Positions 8,133 through 18,150 of a stretch of 64,000 nucleotides of DNA are shown here, one piece after another (the first letter of the stretch is position 1; each line of letters starts with the position of its first letter). A model generated the notes under the pieces. That model was not told the DNA's origin. It saw only the letters and a program-made list of their open reading frames with translations, and did not search any database. The stretch covers positions 38,420-102,419 of the forward strand of contig JAGAQA010000008.1 in assembly GCA_017622995.1 (NCBI GenBank). The letters run 5' to 3'. The position numbers were made by a program, and so were the translations under genes. This DNA is from Oscillospiraceae bacterium (GTDB taxonomy: Bacteria; Bacillota; Clostridia; Oscillospirales; Oscillospiraceae).

Positions 8133-11100
8133 GTTTTGTACATCTTCACGTCCATAGCGAGTATAGCCTGCTGGACGGCGCCTGCCGCATCGACGGCCTT
8201 ATGGACCGGGTAAAGGAGCTGGGGCAGACCGCCGTGGCCCTGACCGATCACGGTGTCATGTACGGCTGCATTGATTTTTACAAAGCCGCCAAGGCAGCGG
8301 GGATCAAGCCCATCATCGGCTGCGAGGTCTATGTGGCCCCCCGGCGAATGACAGACAAGGTTCACGGCCTGGATCAGGAAAGCTACCACCTTGTCCTGCT
8401 CTGCGAAAACCAGAAGGGCTATGAAAACCTTTGCTACATGGTTTCGGAGGCCTTTTTGCATGGCTTCTACGGAAAGCCCCGCATCGATCTGGAGCTGCTG
8501 GAGCAGCGCCATGAGGGGCTTATCGCCTTGTCCGCCTGCCTGGGCGGCGCCATCCCTCAGGCCCTTCTCCACGAGGATTACCAGGGCGCCCGGGAATACG
8601 CTCTGCGGCTGAGTAAAATGTTCGGTCCGGACCGGTTCTATCTGGAGCTTCAGGACCATGGCATCGAAGCCCAGCGCCCGGTGAATCAGGGCCTACAGCG
8701 CCTTGCCCGGGAGGAGGGGCTCCCCCTGGTCATCACCAACGATGCCCACTATCTGCGCAAAGAGGACGCGGATATGCAGGATGTGCTGCTGTGCATTCAG
8801 ACCGGCAAGACCGTTGACGATCAGAACCGGATGCGGTTCGAAACCCAGGAGTTCTACCTGAAAAGCGAGGAGGAGCTTCGGGAGCTGTTCCCGGGCTGCG
8901 ACGAGGCCTTTTCCAATACCCAGAAAATTGCCGATATGTGCAATGTGGAGTTTACCTTCCATGAGTATCACCTGCCCGCCTACCCGGTGCCGGAGGGCTA
9001 TACCAACGAGGAATACTTCCGCAAGCTCTGTTACGAGGGCTTCCGGGAGCGTTATCCGGAGGAACCGAAGGAATACAGGGAGCGGATGGAGTATGAAATC
9101 AGCGTCATCAGCTCTATGGGTTATGTAAACTACTACCTGATCGTCTGGGATTTTATCCACTATGCAAAACAGGCGGGCATTCCCGTGGGCCCGGGCCGTG
9201 GTTCCGGAGCGGGCTCCATTGTTGCCTACTGTATCCACATTACGGAAGTGGATCCCATGAAATACGGCCTGATCTTCGAACGGTTCCTGAACCCGGAGCG
9301 GGTGAGTATGCCCGATTTCGATACGGACTTCTGCCAGGAGCGCCGGGGGGAGGTCATCGACTATGTTTACCGCAAGTATGGTTCCGACCGGGTGGCACAG
9401 ATCGTCACCTTCGGCACCATGGCTGCCCGTGGCGCCATCCGGGATGTGGGCCGGGCGCTGAACTTCACCTTCGCGGAAACCGATGTGGTGGCCAAGCTGG
9501 TGCCCGCCGGGCCCCATGTGACCCTCAAGTCCGCTTTGCAGGAATCCCCCCGTTTCAAGGAGCTGTACGATGGGGACCCCAGAGTGAAAAAACTGGTGGA
9601 CACCGCCATGCGGCTGGAGGGAATGCCCCGGAATGCCTCCACCCACGCGGCCGGTGTGGTGATAACCGCCCAGCCTGTTTGCAGCTATGTGCCCTTGTCC
9701 CGGAATGACGATACCATCGTCACCCAGTACACCATGACCACAATCGAGGAGCTGGGGCTTCTCAAAATGGACTTCCTGGGCCTGCGGAACCTGACGGTGA
9801 TCCAGGATGCCGAGGAGCAAATCCGGCAGGTGAACCCCGGCTTTTCCGTGGCGAATATCCCGGATGACGACCCGGAAACCTTTGCCATGCTCTCCGAAGG
9901 CAAGACCCAGGGCGTTTTCCAGATGGAGTCTGCCGGTATGACCGGTGTGTGCATCAATATGAAGCCCAGCTCCATTGAAGACATCACGGCCATCGTGGCC
10001 CTCTATCGCCCCGGCCCCATGGACTCCATTCCCCGGTTCATCGCCAACAAGCTGGCGCCTGACAAGGTGACCTACAAAACACCCCTTCTGGAACCTATTC
10101 TGAAGGTGACCTACGGCTGTATCGTCTATCAGGAGCAGGTCATTGAGATCTTCCGGAATTTGGGCGGCTATACCATGGGGCAGGCGGACAACATTCGCCG
10201 GGCCATTTCCAAGAAAAAGATGAAGGTCATCGCGGAGGAACGGAAGGTCTTCGTCTACGGTGACAAGGAGCAGGGCATTTCCGGCGCCATCGCCAAGGGC
10301 GTCAGCGAGGCGGCGGCCCAGTCCATCTATGATGAGATTGTGGATTTCGCGAACTACGCCTTCAATAAATCCCACGCGGTGTGCTATGCGGTGGTGGCCT
10401 ATCAGACGGCCTACCTCAAGTGCCATTACCCGCGGCAGTATATGGCGGCGCTGATGACCTCCGTGCTGGATTCTGCCGTAAAAATCTCCACCTACATTGC
10501 CGAGTGCAAGGAGCTGGGCATTCCGCTTCTGAGCCCGGACATCAACCATTCCGAGGACCACTTCTCCGTAGAGGAGGGGGGCATCCGCTTTGGCCTGGGG
10601 GCCGTAAAGAACATCGGCCGGGGCCTCATTCGCAGTGTTTCCCAGAAGCGCCGGGAGGGTGGCCCCTTTCAATCCCTCCAGGATTTTCTGGAGCGGATGG
10701 ACGAGGGAGAGCTCAACAAGCGGGCGGTGGAAAATCTGATCCGCTGCGGTGCCATGGATTGCTTCGGCTATCACCGCAGTGAGCTCATTGGTGTGTATGA
10801 AGCCATGATGGACGGTGTGGCCGATACCCGGAAAAAGAATCTGGAGGGCCAGCTGGGCCTCTTTTCCATGCTGGATGAGGATGAGCCTGCCGCCAGAATT
10901 GATATTCCCCGGCGGGAAGAATTTTCCAAAGCCGAGCTCATGGCCATGGAAAAGGAGACCACAGGCATCTACCTGTCCGGCCACCCCATGGACGACTACC
11001 GGAAATTTCTTCAGAACACCCATGTCCTGCCCATCGGGGAGCTGATGGAGGAGGACAGCCGGTTCCAGGATGATCAGATTGTCAGTGTGGCGGGGATCAT

Positions 11101-11584
11101 CCAGACGGTAAAGACCAAGACCACCCGGAATAATTCCATCATGGCCTATGTGACCCTGGAAGACGACACCGCCGCCATAGAAATGCTGGCCTTTTCCAGT
11201 GTGCTCAGCCAGTACGGCGGCTATATCAAGGAAAACGGTGCGGTGGTGGTCAACGGCAGACTGTCCCTGCGGGATGACAAAGAGCCACAAATCGTTATCA
11301 ACCGGGTCCGGCCCATGTCGGATTATTCGGAAAAGCCTCCCAAAGAGCCGGAAGAAGCCAAGCCGGTTCCCCGCCAGGGAACCCTTTATCTGCGGCTTCC
11401 CGGAGAGGAAGGAAAGCTCTATCCCAAGGTAAAGGCAATCCTCAATATGTTCCCCGGGGAAAGCCGGGCGGTGCTGTTTTTTGAGGATACCCGGGCCCGC
11501 CGGGGTACCGCCTGCACCATTGCGGATTCCATGCTCGCGGAACTGAAAAACGTGCTGGGAGAAGGGAATGTTGTGCTGAAATAG
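8129..11584 (+). CDS. dnaE: DNA polymerase III subunit alpha
   Basis: A 1151-residue replicative polymerase of the DnaE type. The N-terminal PHP domain is recognised by FVHLHVHSEYSLLDGA and ALTDHGVMYG; the palm catalytic aspartates lie in MPDFDTDFC; GPGRGSGAGS and the AAGVV segment are typical. The C-terminal ~250 residues hold the helix-hairpin-helix and OB-fold regions. Length matches DnaE rather than the longer PolC with its embedded exonuclease. The ATG overlaps the whiA stop (ATGA), pointing to translational coupling. No terminator is seen directly after the stop. Confidence 0.96.
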   Translation: MSFVHLHVHSEYSLLDGACRIDGLMDRVKELGQTAVALTDHGVMYGCIDFYKAAKAAGIKPIIGCEVYVAPRRMTDKVHGLDQESYHLVLLCENQKGYENLCYMVSEAFLHGFYGKPRIDLELLEQRHEGLIALSACLGGAIPQALLHEDYQGAREYALRLSKMFGPDRFYLELQDHGIEAQRPVNQGLQRLAREEGLPLVITNDAHYLRKEDADMQDVLLCIQTGKTVDDQNRMRFETQEFYLKSEEELRELFPGCDEAFSNTQKIADMCNVEFTFHEYHLPAYPVPEGYTNEEYFRKLCYEGFRERYPEEPKEYRERMEYEISVISSMGYVNYYLIVWDFIHYAKQAGIPVGPGRGSGAGSIVAYCIHITEVDPMKYGLIFERFLNPERVSMPDFDTDFCQERRGEVIDYVYRKYGSDRVAQIVTFGTMAARGAIRDVGRALNFTFAETDVVAKLVPAGPHVTLKSALQESPRFKELYDGDPRVKKLVDTAMRLEGMPRNASTHAAGVVITAQPVCSYVPLSRNDDTIVTQYTMTTIEELGLLKMDFLGLRNLTVIQDAEEQIRQVNPGFSVANIPDDDPETFAMLSEGKTQGVFQMESAGMTGVCINMKPSSIEDITAIVALYRPGPMDSIPRFIANKLAPDKVTYKTPLLEPILKVTYGCIVYQEQVIEIFRNLGGYTMGQADNIRRAISKKKMKVIAEERKVFVYGDKEQGISGAIAKGVSEAAAQSIYDEIVDFANYAFNKSHAVCYAVVAYQTAYLKCHYPRQYMAALMTSVLDSAVKISTYIAECKELGIPLLSPDINHSEDHFSVEEGGIRFGLGAVKNIGRGLIRSVSQKRREGGPFQSLQDFLERMDEGELNKRAVENLIRCGAMDCFGYHRSELIGVYEAMMDGVADTRKKNLEGQLGLFSMLDEDEPAARIDIPRREEFSKAELMAMEKETTGIYLSGHPMDDYRKFLQNTHVLPIGELMEEDSRFQDDQIVSVAGIIQTVKTKTTRNNSIMAYVTLEDDTAAIEMLAFSSVLSQYGGYIKENGAVVVNGRLSLRDDKEPQIVINRVRPMSDYSEKPPKEPEEAKPVPRQGTLYLRLPGEEGKLYPKVKAILNMFPGESRAVLFFEDTRARRGTACTIADSMLAELKNVLGEGNVVLK

Positions 11585-11585
11585 C

Positions 11586-11614
11586 TTTTCATTTCCGACA
11601 TTTTGTGTTATAAT
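11586..11614 (+). promoter_or_regulatory. Promoter upstream of the lipoprotein/two-component operon
   Basis: TTTTCA (11586-11591), a 17-base spacer and consensus TATAAT (11609-11614), about 110 bases before the lipoprotein start. Confidence 0.6.
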
Positions 11615-11724
11615 ATACCTTACGGAACCAAGCGCGATTTTTGCGGAGAATAAACCGGCGCCTCTTATGGTGACAAAGTGTTCGCCGCGTTTTCTCAATA
11701 CCATCACGAAAGGGAGCTGGTGCC

Positions 11725-13044
11725 TTGAAAAAGAAATACGTTTTGGCGGCAATTTTGCTTCTGCTGGCATCGCTTCTGGCATCCTGCGGCTACAGCACGG
11801 TGGAGGAGATGTACCGCATCCCCAAGCGGTCCCAGGAGTATACCTTCCTGCAATCCACCATCGAGCAGGCCATGACCGGCCTGGAGTTTGCCTCGCCCAC
11901 CATGGGAGACAATCAGCAAACCGTTCAGGCGGCGGACCTGGATGGAGACGGGAAAACGGAATATCTGGTGTTTGCCAGGGATTCCTCCGATAAGCCTCTG
12001 AAGGTGCTGGTTTTCCACGAGACGGAGGACGAAAAATACTTCCTTATGGAGCGGCTGGAAATGAACGGCTCCTCCTTTGAACAGGTGATCTATGCGGATA
12101 TGGACGGCCGTTCCGGAATGGAACTGGTCATTGGCCGCAGACTCACCAACCAGGTGATGCGCATCGCGGACGTTTACTCCTTTGCAGGTGGCCAGGGAGA
12201 ACAGCAGATCAACACCATCTACTCCAAATTTCTCACCGCGGACCTTACATGTGACGGCAAGCAGGAGCTCATTGTGATTCGGGAAGGGGACACGGATGTG
12301 TCTGCCGGTTCCGCGGTGGTGTTCCGCTGGGAAAACGGCGATGTGGAGCGTACCAGAGAGATCCGCCTGTCTCAGCGGGTGGAGCAGATCAAGCGCCTGA
12401 AGGTCAGCCGCCTGGAAAGCGGAGATCCGGCGGTGTATATTTCCAGCACCATCAATGACAGCGCCATCGTCACGGACGTTCTCGTGATGCAGGGAACGGA
12501 TTTTGTGAACCTCAACAGCACCGGCAAGCTTGCCTACAGCGTTCAGGCTCTGCGAAACTACTTCCTGTATATGAACGATGTGGATGAAGACGGCGTGATG
12601 GAGCTTCCCAGTCTGATGGAAATGCGCCCCGTAAAGCCGGAGGAGCAGGGCAGAAGCCAGCAGATGGTTTACTGGTATTCCATCGATATGGACGGAAAGG
12701 AAATCCCCAAGATGTATACCTTCCACAATGTGGAAAACGGTTGGTATTTGCTGCTGGATGTTTCCACGGAGGTGGCCCAGCGCATTGCCGTGGAGCGGGA
12801 CGGAAACAGTCTGCGCTTCTACATATGGGAGGAGGAGGCCAAGCCCCTGTTTACCCTCAATGCCTATACAGGCAATGACCGGAATCAGGCGGCCCAGGCC
12901 AACAACCAGTTTGTTCTTTATCAGACCAACAGCGTGGTATATGCTGCCAAGCTGGAGGTTCAGTCCGCAGCATACGGAATCACCCAGGAGAGTCTTACAG
13001 GGGCTTTCCGTTTGATGGGTATGGATTTGAAGAAAGAGGGGTAA
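11725..13044 (+). CDS. Putative lipoprotein, FG-GAP/VCBS-like repeats
   Basis: A 439-residue protein with a type II signal peptide: lysines, a leucine-rich core and the lipobox LLASC near residue 20, so it should be anchored outside the membrane by a lipidated cysteine. Short calcium-loop-like motifs recur (AADLDGDGKTEYLV, YADMDGRSGMELV, MNDVDEDGVMEL), typical of FG-GAP/VCBS beta-propeller proteins. The start is TTG, with AAAGGGAG about nine bases upstream. It ends nine bases before a response regulator and histidine kinase, which suggests a sensing or accessory role for that two-component system. The specific function is unknown. Confidence 0.7.
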   Translation: MKKKYVLAAILLLLASLLASCGYSTVEEMYRIPKRSQEYTFLQSTIEQAMTGLEFASPTMGDNQQTVQAADLDGDGKTEYLVFARDSSDKPLKVLVFHETEDEKYFLMERLEMNGSSFEQVIYADMDGRSGMELVIGRRLTNQVMRIADVYSFAGGQGEQQINTIYSKFLTADLTCDGKQELIVIREGDTDVSAGSAVVFRWENGDVERTREIRLSQRVEQIKRLKVSRLESGDPAVYISSTINDSAIVTDVLVMQGTDFVNLNSTGKLAYSVQALRNYFLYMNDVDEDGVMELPSLMEMRPVKPEEQGRSQQMVYWYSIDMDGKEIPKMYTFHNVENGWYLLLDVSTEVAQRIAVERDGNSLRFYIWEEEAKPLFTLNAYTGNDRNQAAQANNQFVLYQTNSVVYAAKLEVQSAAYGITQESLTGAFRLMGMDLKKEG

Positions 13045-13053
13045 GAATCGGCT

Positions 13054-13740
13054 ATGAAAAAGGTTTTGATTCTGGAAGACGAGGTAAATATCCGCAGCTT
13101 TGTGGTGATCAATCTGCGGCGGGCCGGTTACGATGTGATTGAGGCCGGTACCGGTCAGGACGCCCTGGATCGGCTGGCGGAAAACCCGGACATCGGTGTG
13201 GCGATTCTGGATATTATGCTGCCGGATATTGACGGCTTTGAGGTCTGCCGCCGGATCCGGGCAACCAGCAAGCAGATCGGCATCATCATGCTCACCGCCC
13301 GGACCCAGGAAATGGATAAGGTTACGGGGCTGATGACCGGTGCCGACGACTATGTGACCAAGCCCTTCTCTCCGGCAGAGCTGACGGCGAGAATCGACGC
13401 CCTCTACCGCCGTATCGGCGGCGACAGCTCTGCAGGCGCGGAGCTGCTGAGCCAGGGCCCCTTTGTGATGAACACCCGGAACCACACCCTGGAAAAGGCG
13501 GGCAACCGGATTCGTCTGACCCAGGTGGAGTACGCCATCCTGAAGCTCTTTATGCAGAACCCCGGCAGAGCCCTGTCCCGGGAAGACATCCTTTCCGCCG
13601 TGTGGGGCAAGGATTATGAGGGAGAACTGAAAATTGTGGATGTCAACATCCGCCGTCTGCGCATCAAAATTGAAGACGATACAGCCAATCCTACCTATAT
13701 CACCACGGTGTGGGGCCTTGGTTATAAGTGGGGCGCATAA
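13054..13740 (+). CDS. OmpR/PhoB-family response regulator
   Basis: A 228-residue two-domain regulator. The receiver domain holds acidic residues E8, D9 and E10, the phospho-acceptor D53 (in AILDIMLPDIDGFEV), T81 and K103 (TKPFSPAEL). The C-terminal winged helix (about residues 130-228) ends in TTVWGLGYKWGA, diagnostic of the OmpR group. It is encoded between the lipoprotein and the cognate kinase, overlapping an alternative kinase start, so the three genes probably form one operon. The regulon cannot be deduced. Confidence 0.93.
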   Translation: MKKVLILEDEVNIRSFVVINLRRAGYDVIEAGTGQDALDRLAENPDIGVAILDIMLPDIDGFEVCRRIRATSKQIGIIMLTARTQEMDKVTGLMTGADDYVTKPFSPAELTARIDALYRRIGGDSSAGAELLSQGPFVMNTRNHTLEKAGNRIRLTQVEYAILKLFMQNPGRALSREDILSAVWGKDYEGELKIVDVNIRRLRIKIEDDTANPTYITTVWGLGYKWGA

Positions 13741-13745
13741 TCCGG

Positions 13746-15167
13746 ATGAAGCTTGAGATTAAGAAAATCGGCTCTCTGCACAAGCGGTGGCTGGCAAACA
13801 TCACCCTGGTCATTCTTGCTGTGGGCCTGGTGTGTGTGGCGGCCATTACCGCCTCCTATGCCTTTTACTGCTACAACAATATGAGCTCCGATCTGCACAA
13901 CCGGGCAAAAAGCGCCACGGAGTTCTTTAAGGACTACCGGGAGCAGGATTACGAATCCTTCTACGAATCCTGTTCGGCCTATGCCCAGACTGTGGAGGAA
14001 GGGGCCCGTTTGGAGCGCCAGTTTATCGACCAATGGGGGCAGATCGTGGCCTCCTCCTATGGCAGCTGGTATGCCTCCTCTCCCCGGACGCCGGAGATTG
14101 CCCAGGCCATCAGCACCCGGTCCATACAGCCCTTTGTGGGCAGGGACCCGGATACCGGCGAGCGGATTATGGCGGTCAGCAGCCCCATGATCTACAGCAC
14201 CGGCGAGGTGATTGGCGTTCTGCGGTTTGTCACCTCCACCTCGGCCATGGACGGCCAGATCTTTGTGGTGGCGTTGGTGAGCCTGGGGGTTCTTCTTGGG
14301 GCCCTGTCAATCGTTCTGCTTTCCAGTTCCTTTTTCATCCGTTCCATCATGACCCCGGTGGAGCAGATCACGGAGAAGGCAAAGCGGATCGCCAACGGCA
14401 GCTACGGCGCTCAGATCAAAACCAAATACAACGACGAAATCAAGGACCTGGCGGATACCATCAATGAAATGTCCGTCAAGATCAGTCAGAACGAAAAAAT
14501 GCAGGCGGAGTTCATCTCCCAGCTTTCCCATGAGCTGCGTACCCCGCTGACGGTGATCAACGGCTGGAGCGAGACCCTGCTTTCTGATGAAACCCTGGAG
14601 CCCGATACGGTCCAGGGCCTGAAGATCATTTCCTCGGAGGCCAAACGGCTGACGGAAATGGTGATGGAGCTGCTGGACTTTACCCGGCTCCAGGATGGCC
14701 GTATGACCCTTACCGTGGAGCAGACGGACATCCGCAGCGAGTTTGAAGATACCGTATTCATGTACGGCAGCAGGCTCGCCCAGGACGGCATCACCCTGGA
14801 ATACCTGGACAATGACCAGGAGATTCCGGAGATTCCCTGTGATCCCAAGCGTCTGCGCCAGGTGTTCCTGAACATTCTGGACAATGCCGCCAAGCACGGC
14901 AAGGACGGCAAGCGGATCGAGGCCAGCATTTCCTGGGAGGATGATATGGTTGTGGTCCGCATCCGGGACCATGGCCCCGGCATCCCTGAGGACGAGCTTC
15001 CGCTGGTCAAAAAGAAATTTTACAAGGGCAGCTCCAAGGCCCGGGGCACCGGCATCGGTCTTGCGGTGTGCGACGAGATCGTGGAGCTCCACGGCGGCAA
15101 GCTGACGCTGGAAAATGCCGAGGGCGGCGGTACGCTGGTTACCGTCAGCCTGCCGGTTTCCCAGTAA
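13746..15167 (+). CDS. Membrane sensor histidine kinase
   Basis: A 473-residue HAMP-type kinase. There are two transmembrane helices, near residues 20-45 and about 175-200, enclosing an extracellular sensor of about 130 residues, then HAMP, HisKA (SQLSHELRTPLTVI, phospho-histidine H262), and a HATPase with N box NILDNAAKHG, G1 RDHGPGIPE and G2 GTGIGLAV. The ATG at 13746 was chosen; a GTG at 13728 is also in frame but lies inside the regulator gene. It is the cognate partner of the response regulator directly upstream. The sensor domain shows no recognisable ligand fold. Confidence 0.93.
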   Translation: MKLEIKKIGSLHKRWLANITLVILAVGLVCVAAITASYAFYCYNNMSSDLHNRAKSATEFFKDYREQDYESFYESCSAYAQTVEEGARLERQFIDQWGQIVASSYGSWYASSPRTPEIAQAISTRSIQPFVGRDPDTGERIMAVSSPMIYSTGEVIGVLRFVTSTSAMDGQIFVVALVSLGVLLGALSIVLLSSSFFIRSIMTPVEQITEKAKRIANGSYGAQIKTKYNDEIKDLADTINEMSVKISQNEKMQAEFISQLSHELRTPLTVINGWSETLLSDETLEPDTVQGLKIISSEAKRLTEMVMELLDFTRLQDGRMTLTVEQTDIRSEFEDTVFMYGSRLAQDGITLEYLDNDQEIPEIPCDPKRLRQVFLNILDNAAKHGKDGKRIEASISWEDDMVVVRIRDHGPGIPEDELPLVKKKFYKGSSKARGTGIGLAVCDEIVELHGGKLTLENAEGGGTLVTVSLPVSQ

Positions 15168-15189
15168 GCGCCGCCCGGAAAGGATCATC

Positions 15190-16173
15190 ATGGCAAATCA
15201 AGAAAAATTCAAAACCACCATCGGCGGTCAGGCCCTGATCGAGGGGATTCTCATGCGGGGCCCGGAAAAGGACGCCGTCGTCATCCGGGGCAAGGACGGC
15301 CTGACCCTGGAGGTTACGGACCGGAAGCAGCATAAACCCGGATCCATAACAACCTGGCCCTTTCTCCGGGGCATCTTCGGCTTTTTCGATGCCCAGGTGG
15401 TTGGCGTCAAGGCGCTGATGCGGTCCGCGGACCTGGCCCCGGAGGAAATGCAGGAGGAGCCCTCCAAATTTGACCTGTGGCTGGAAAAAACCCTGGGCAG
15501 CGAGGCCTTTCAAAAGGCCATTGTGGGCATTGCGGTAGCCATGGGCATGGGACTGTCCATTCTTCTGTTTTTCCTGCTGCCCATGACCATTGCTTCCTTC
15601 TTTGACAAAATCATTCCCAGCATTCTGGGAATCAACCTGCTGGAAGGCCTGATCCGAATGATCATCTTCCTTGCCTACATGATCCTCATTTCCCGGATGA
15701 AGGAAATGCGCCGGGTCTTTTCCTATCACGGTGCCGAACATAAGACCATCCGCTGCTATGAGTGCGGCTTGCCGCTGACGGTGGAAAACGTCCGGGCCCA
15801 GACCCGGTTTCACCCCCGCTGCGGCACCAGCTTCCTGCTGGTGATTATGGTTATTTCAGTGCTGCTTTTTTCGGTGGCTTCCTCTCTGCTGCTTGCGGTG
15901 GTGCCCGGGCTGGAGGCCATGCGGGGCAGCTTCGGCTACCGGCTGCTGATGATTGTCTTCAAGCTCCTGCTGCTTCCTCTGGTGGTGGGCATCACCTACG
16001 AAATCAACCGCTGGGCTGGAAGACATGACAACTGGTTTACCAAAATTCTCACAGCGCCCGGTATGTGGCTCCAGCATTTCACCACCAACGAGCCGGAAGA
16101 CAGCATGATTGAGGTGGGCATTGCCGCCGTGGAGGCGGTGCTGCCGGAAAAGGAGGGCTCTGACCGGTGGTAA
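15190..16173 (+). CDS. DUF1385 family membrane protein
   Basis: A 327-residue protein of the DUF1385 family (YqhQ in Bacillus). It begins MANQEKFKTTIGGQALIEGI and has the conserved segments GGQALIEGILMRGP, SYHGAEHKTIRCYE and RFHPRCGTSFL. About four hydrophobic segments between residues 110 and 280 indicate an integral membrane protein; the His/Cys-rich centre suggests metal binding, but no function is established for the family. The ATG at 15190 follows AAAGGATC. The gene overlaps prmC, a neighbour order common in Clostridia (usually rpmE-DUF1385-prmC-prfA). Confidence 0.9.
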   Translation: MANQEKFKTTIGGQALIEGILMRGPEKDAVVIRGKDGLTLEVTDRKQHKPGSITTWPFLRGIFGFFDAQVVGVKALMRSADLAPEEMQEEPSKFDLWLEKTLGSEAFQKAIVGIAVAMGMGLSILLFFLLPMTIASFFDKIIPSILGINLLEGLIRMIIFLAYMILISRMKEMRRVFSYHGAEHKTIRCYECGLPLTVENVRAQTRFHPRCGTSFLLVIMVISVLLFSVASSLLLAVVPGLEAMRGSFGYRLLMIVFKLLLLPLVVGITYEINRWAGRHDNWFTKILTAPGMWLQHFTTNEPEDSMIEVGIAAVEAVLPEKEGSDRW

Positions 16174-17042
16174 ACACACTTGGTGACCTTTACCTCCAGG
16201 CAAGAGACCGGCTGCTGGAAACCGAGAATGGGGAGTATGCTGGCATGGCCGCCAGGGAACTGGTCAGCACCCTGTCCGGCCGCAGTCAGGAGCAGTTCCT
16301 TATGGACCGGAACCGCGAAGCGCCGGAAGAACTGTGCCTGCGGGTCAGCGAGGGTGTGGAGCGGCTGCTTGCCGGAGAGCCGCTGCCCTATGTGCTGGGG
16401 GAGTGGACCTTCTACGGCCTTCCCATGGTGGTATCTCCCGATGTGCTGATTCCCCGGGATGATACCTGTGCTCTGGCGGAGCTTGCCATTCATCATGGCC
16501 TGTTTCTGGACCCGGCACCCCGGATTCTGGACCTGTGCTGCGGCTCCGGCTGCATCGGCCTGGCCATCGCCAGCCGACTGAAGGATGCCCGGGTCACCCT
16601 GGCGGACCTTTCCCGGGAAGCTCTGGCGGTGGCAAAAAAGAACATCCTTTTAAACCACATGGGCGGCAGGGTCAGCTGTGTTCAGCTGGATGCCCGAAAG
16701 GCCCCTCCGGCGTTCCTGGGCAGGTTTGACATGATTGTGTCCAATCCGCCCTATGTAACCGCTGCCGAAATGGAGCAGCTTCCCAGAAGCGTGGCGGATT
16801 TTGAGCCCCATATGGCCCTTTTCGGCGGGGAGGACGGTCTGGATTTTTACCGGGACATCACAAGCATTTACCGCTCCGTGCTGAAACCCGGCGGGCTCAT
16901 GTGCTATGAGTTCGGCATGGGCCAGGGGGACGCGGTCTGCGCCATCCTGGAAGAAAACGGATTTACGATCCTGGAAAGGACCCTGGATTATAACGAAAGA
17001 GAACGCGCCGTGCTGGCTCGGTACGGCAGGAAGGAACAGTAA
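16167..17042 (+). CDS. prmC: Peptide chain release factor N5-glutamine methyltransferase
   Basis: A 291-residue SAM-dependent methyltransferase that methylates the GGQ glutamine of release factors RF1 and RF2. Motif I is [13 protein letters not shown], the catalytic NPPY appears as [12 protein letters not shown], and the N-terminal helical substrate-binding domain includes LPYVLGEW. It starts with GTG at 16167, with AGGAGG ten bases upstream, overlapping the preceding gene by seven bases. prfA, the usual neighbour, is not adjacent; recA follows after one base instead. Confidence 0.94.
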   Translation: MVNTLGDLYLQARDRLLETENGEYAGMAARELVSTLSGRSQEQFLMDRNREAPEELCLRVSEGVERLLAGEPLPYVLGEWTFYGLPMVVSPDVLIPRDDTCALAELAIHHGLFLDPAPRILDLCCGSGCIGLAIASRLKDARVTLADLSREALAVAKKNILLNHMGGRVSCVQLDARKAPPAFLGRFDMIVSNPPYVTAAEMEQLPRSVADFEPHMALFGGEDGLDFYRDITSIYRSVLKPGGLMCYEFGMGQGDAVCAILEENGFTILERTLDYNERERAVLARYGRKEQ

Positions 17043-17043
17043 T

Positions 17044-18150
17044 ATGGCTACGAAAAAAACAGCTTACGAAGCACCCACCCCCGCATCCGATAAGAAAAAA
17101 GCCCTGGCGACGGCCCTGTCCCAGCTGGACAAGACCTTTGGCAAGGGCACCGTTATGCGTCTGGGCGACCGGCCGGAAATGAACGTGGAGGCCATCCCCA
17201 CCGGTTCTCTGGCGCTGGACGCCGCCCTTGGCATCGGCGGTGTTCCCAAGGGCCGGATCATTGAGATCTACGGACCGGAGTCCTCCGGTAAGACCACCCT
17301 GGCCCTGCACATTCTGGCAGAGGCCCAGAAGCGGGGCGGCGAAGTGGCTTTTGTGGATGCCGAGCACGCGCTGGACCCGGTGTACGCCTCCGCCCTGGGT
17401 GTGGATATTGACAATCTGCTGGTTTCCCAGCCCGACACCGGCGAGCAGGCTCTGGAGATCACCGATGCGCTGGTCCGTTCCGGCGCCGTGGACGCGGTGG
17501 TTGTGGACTCCGTTGCCGCGCTGGTTCCCAAGCAGGAAATCGAGGGCGAGATGGGCGACACCTTTGTGGGCCTGCAGGCCCGGCTCATGTCCCAGGCCCT
17601 TCGGAAATTGGCAGGCACCATCAACAAAACCAACTGCGTGGTGATCTTCATCAACCAGCTGCGTATGAAGATCGGCGTCATGTACGGCAACCCCGAAACC
17701 ACCACCGGCGGCAACGCTCTGAAGTTCTACGCCTCCGTCCGTCTGGATGTGCGCCGCATTGAGGCCATCAAGGAGGGCGGCAACGTCATCGGCAACAAGA
17801 CCCGGGTCAAGGTGGTAAAGAACAAGGTGGCGCCTCCCTTCAAGGAAGCGGTGTTTGATATTATGTACGGTCAGGGCATCTCCAAGTGGAGCGAGCTCAT
17901 CGATCTGGCGGTGCAGATGGACATTATCCAGAAGTCCGGCAGCTGGTTCAGCATGGGTGATGACCGCATTGGTCAGGGCAAGGACAGCGTGAAGGCCTAC
18001 CTGCAGGAGCGTCCGGAGCTGGCGGAGCAGGTGGAAGCCCAGGTCCGTGAGAACCTGTGGAAGATTTCCGGCGGCGCCCCCAAGGCTCCTGCCCGTGCCG
18101 CGGAAAAGGCCGTGGCCGTAAGCGCAGACGATTTTAACGATGAGGATTGA
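17044..18150 (+). CDS. recA: Recombinase RecA
   Basis: A 368-residue RecA, the strand-exchange ATPase for homologous recombination and SOS induction. Walker A is GPESSGKTT, Walker [10 protein letters not shown], and the DNA-binding loops include [17 protein letters not shown] and [20 protein letters not shown]. The ATG at 17044 lies one base after the prmC stop. No LexA-type SOS box is evident upstream because the gene is embedded in an operon. The C-terminus ends in an alanine-rich, acidic tail as usual. recX overlaps its 3' end by 11 bases. Confidence 0.98.
   Translation: MATKKTAYEAPTPASDKKKALATALSQLDKTFGKGTVMRLGDRPEMNVEAIPTGSLALDAALGIGGVPKGRIIEIYGPESSGKTTLALHILAEAQKRGGEVAFVDAEHALDPVYASALGVDIDNLLVSQPDTGEQALEITDALVRSGAVDAVVVDSVAALVPKQEIEGEMGDTFVGLQARLMSQALRKLAGTINKTNCVVIFINQLRMKIGVMYGNPETTTGGNALKFYASVRLDVRRIEAIKEGGNVIGNKTRVKVVKNKVAPPFKEAVFDIMYGQGISKWSELIDLAVQMDIIQKSGSWFSMGDDRIGQGKDSVKAYLQERPELAEQVEAQVRENLWKISGGAPKAPARAAEKAVAVSADDFNDED

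Noticed and set aside
8693-11782. A 1029-codon open frame on the minus strand opposite dnaE
   Set aside because: It has no family features and is histidine/glycine-rich as expected from antisense of GC-rich coding DNA; dnaE on the other strand is unambiguous.
11704-13485. A 593-codon minus-strand frame opposite the lipoprotein and regulator genes
   Set aside because: It covers two well-supported genes and shows no domain.
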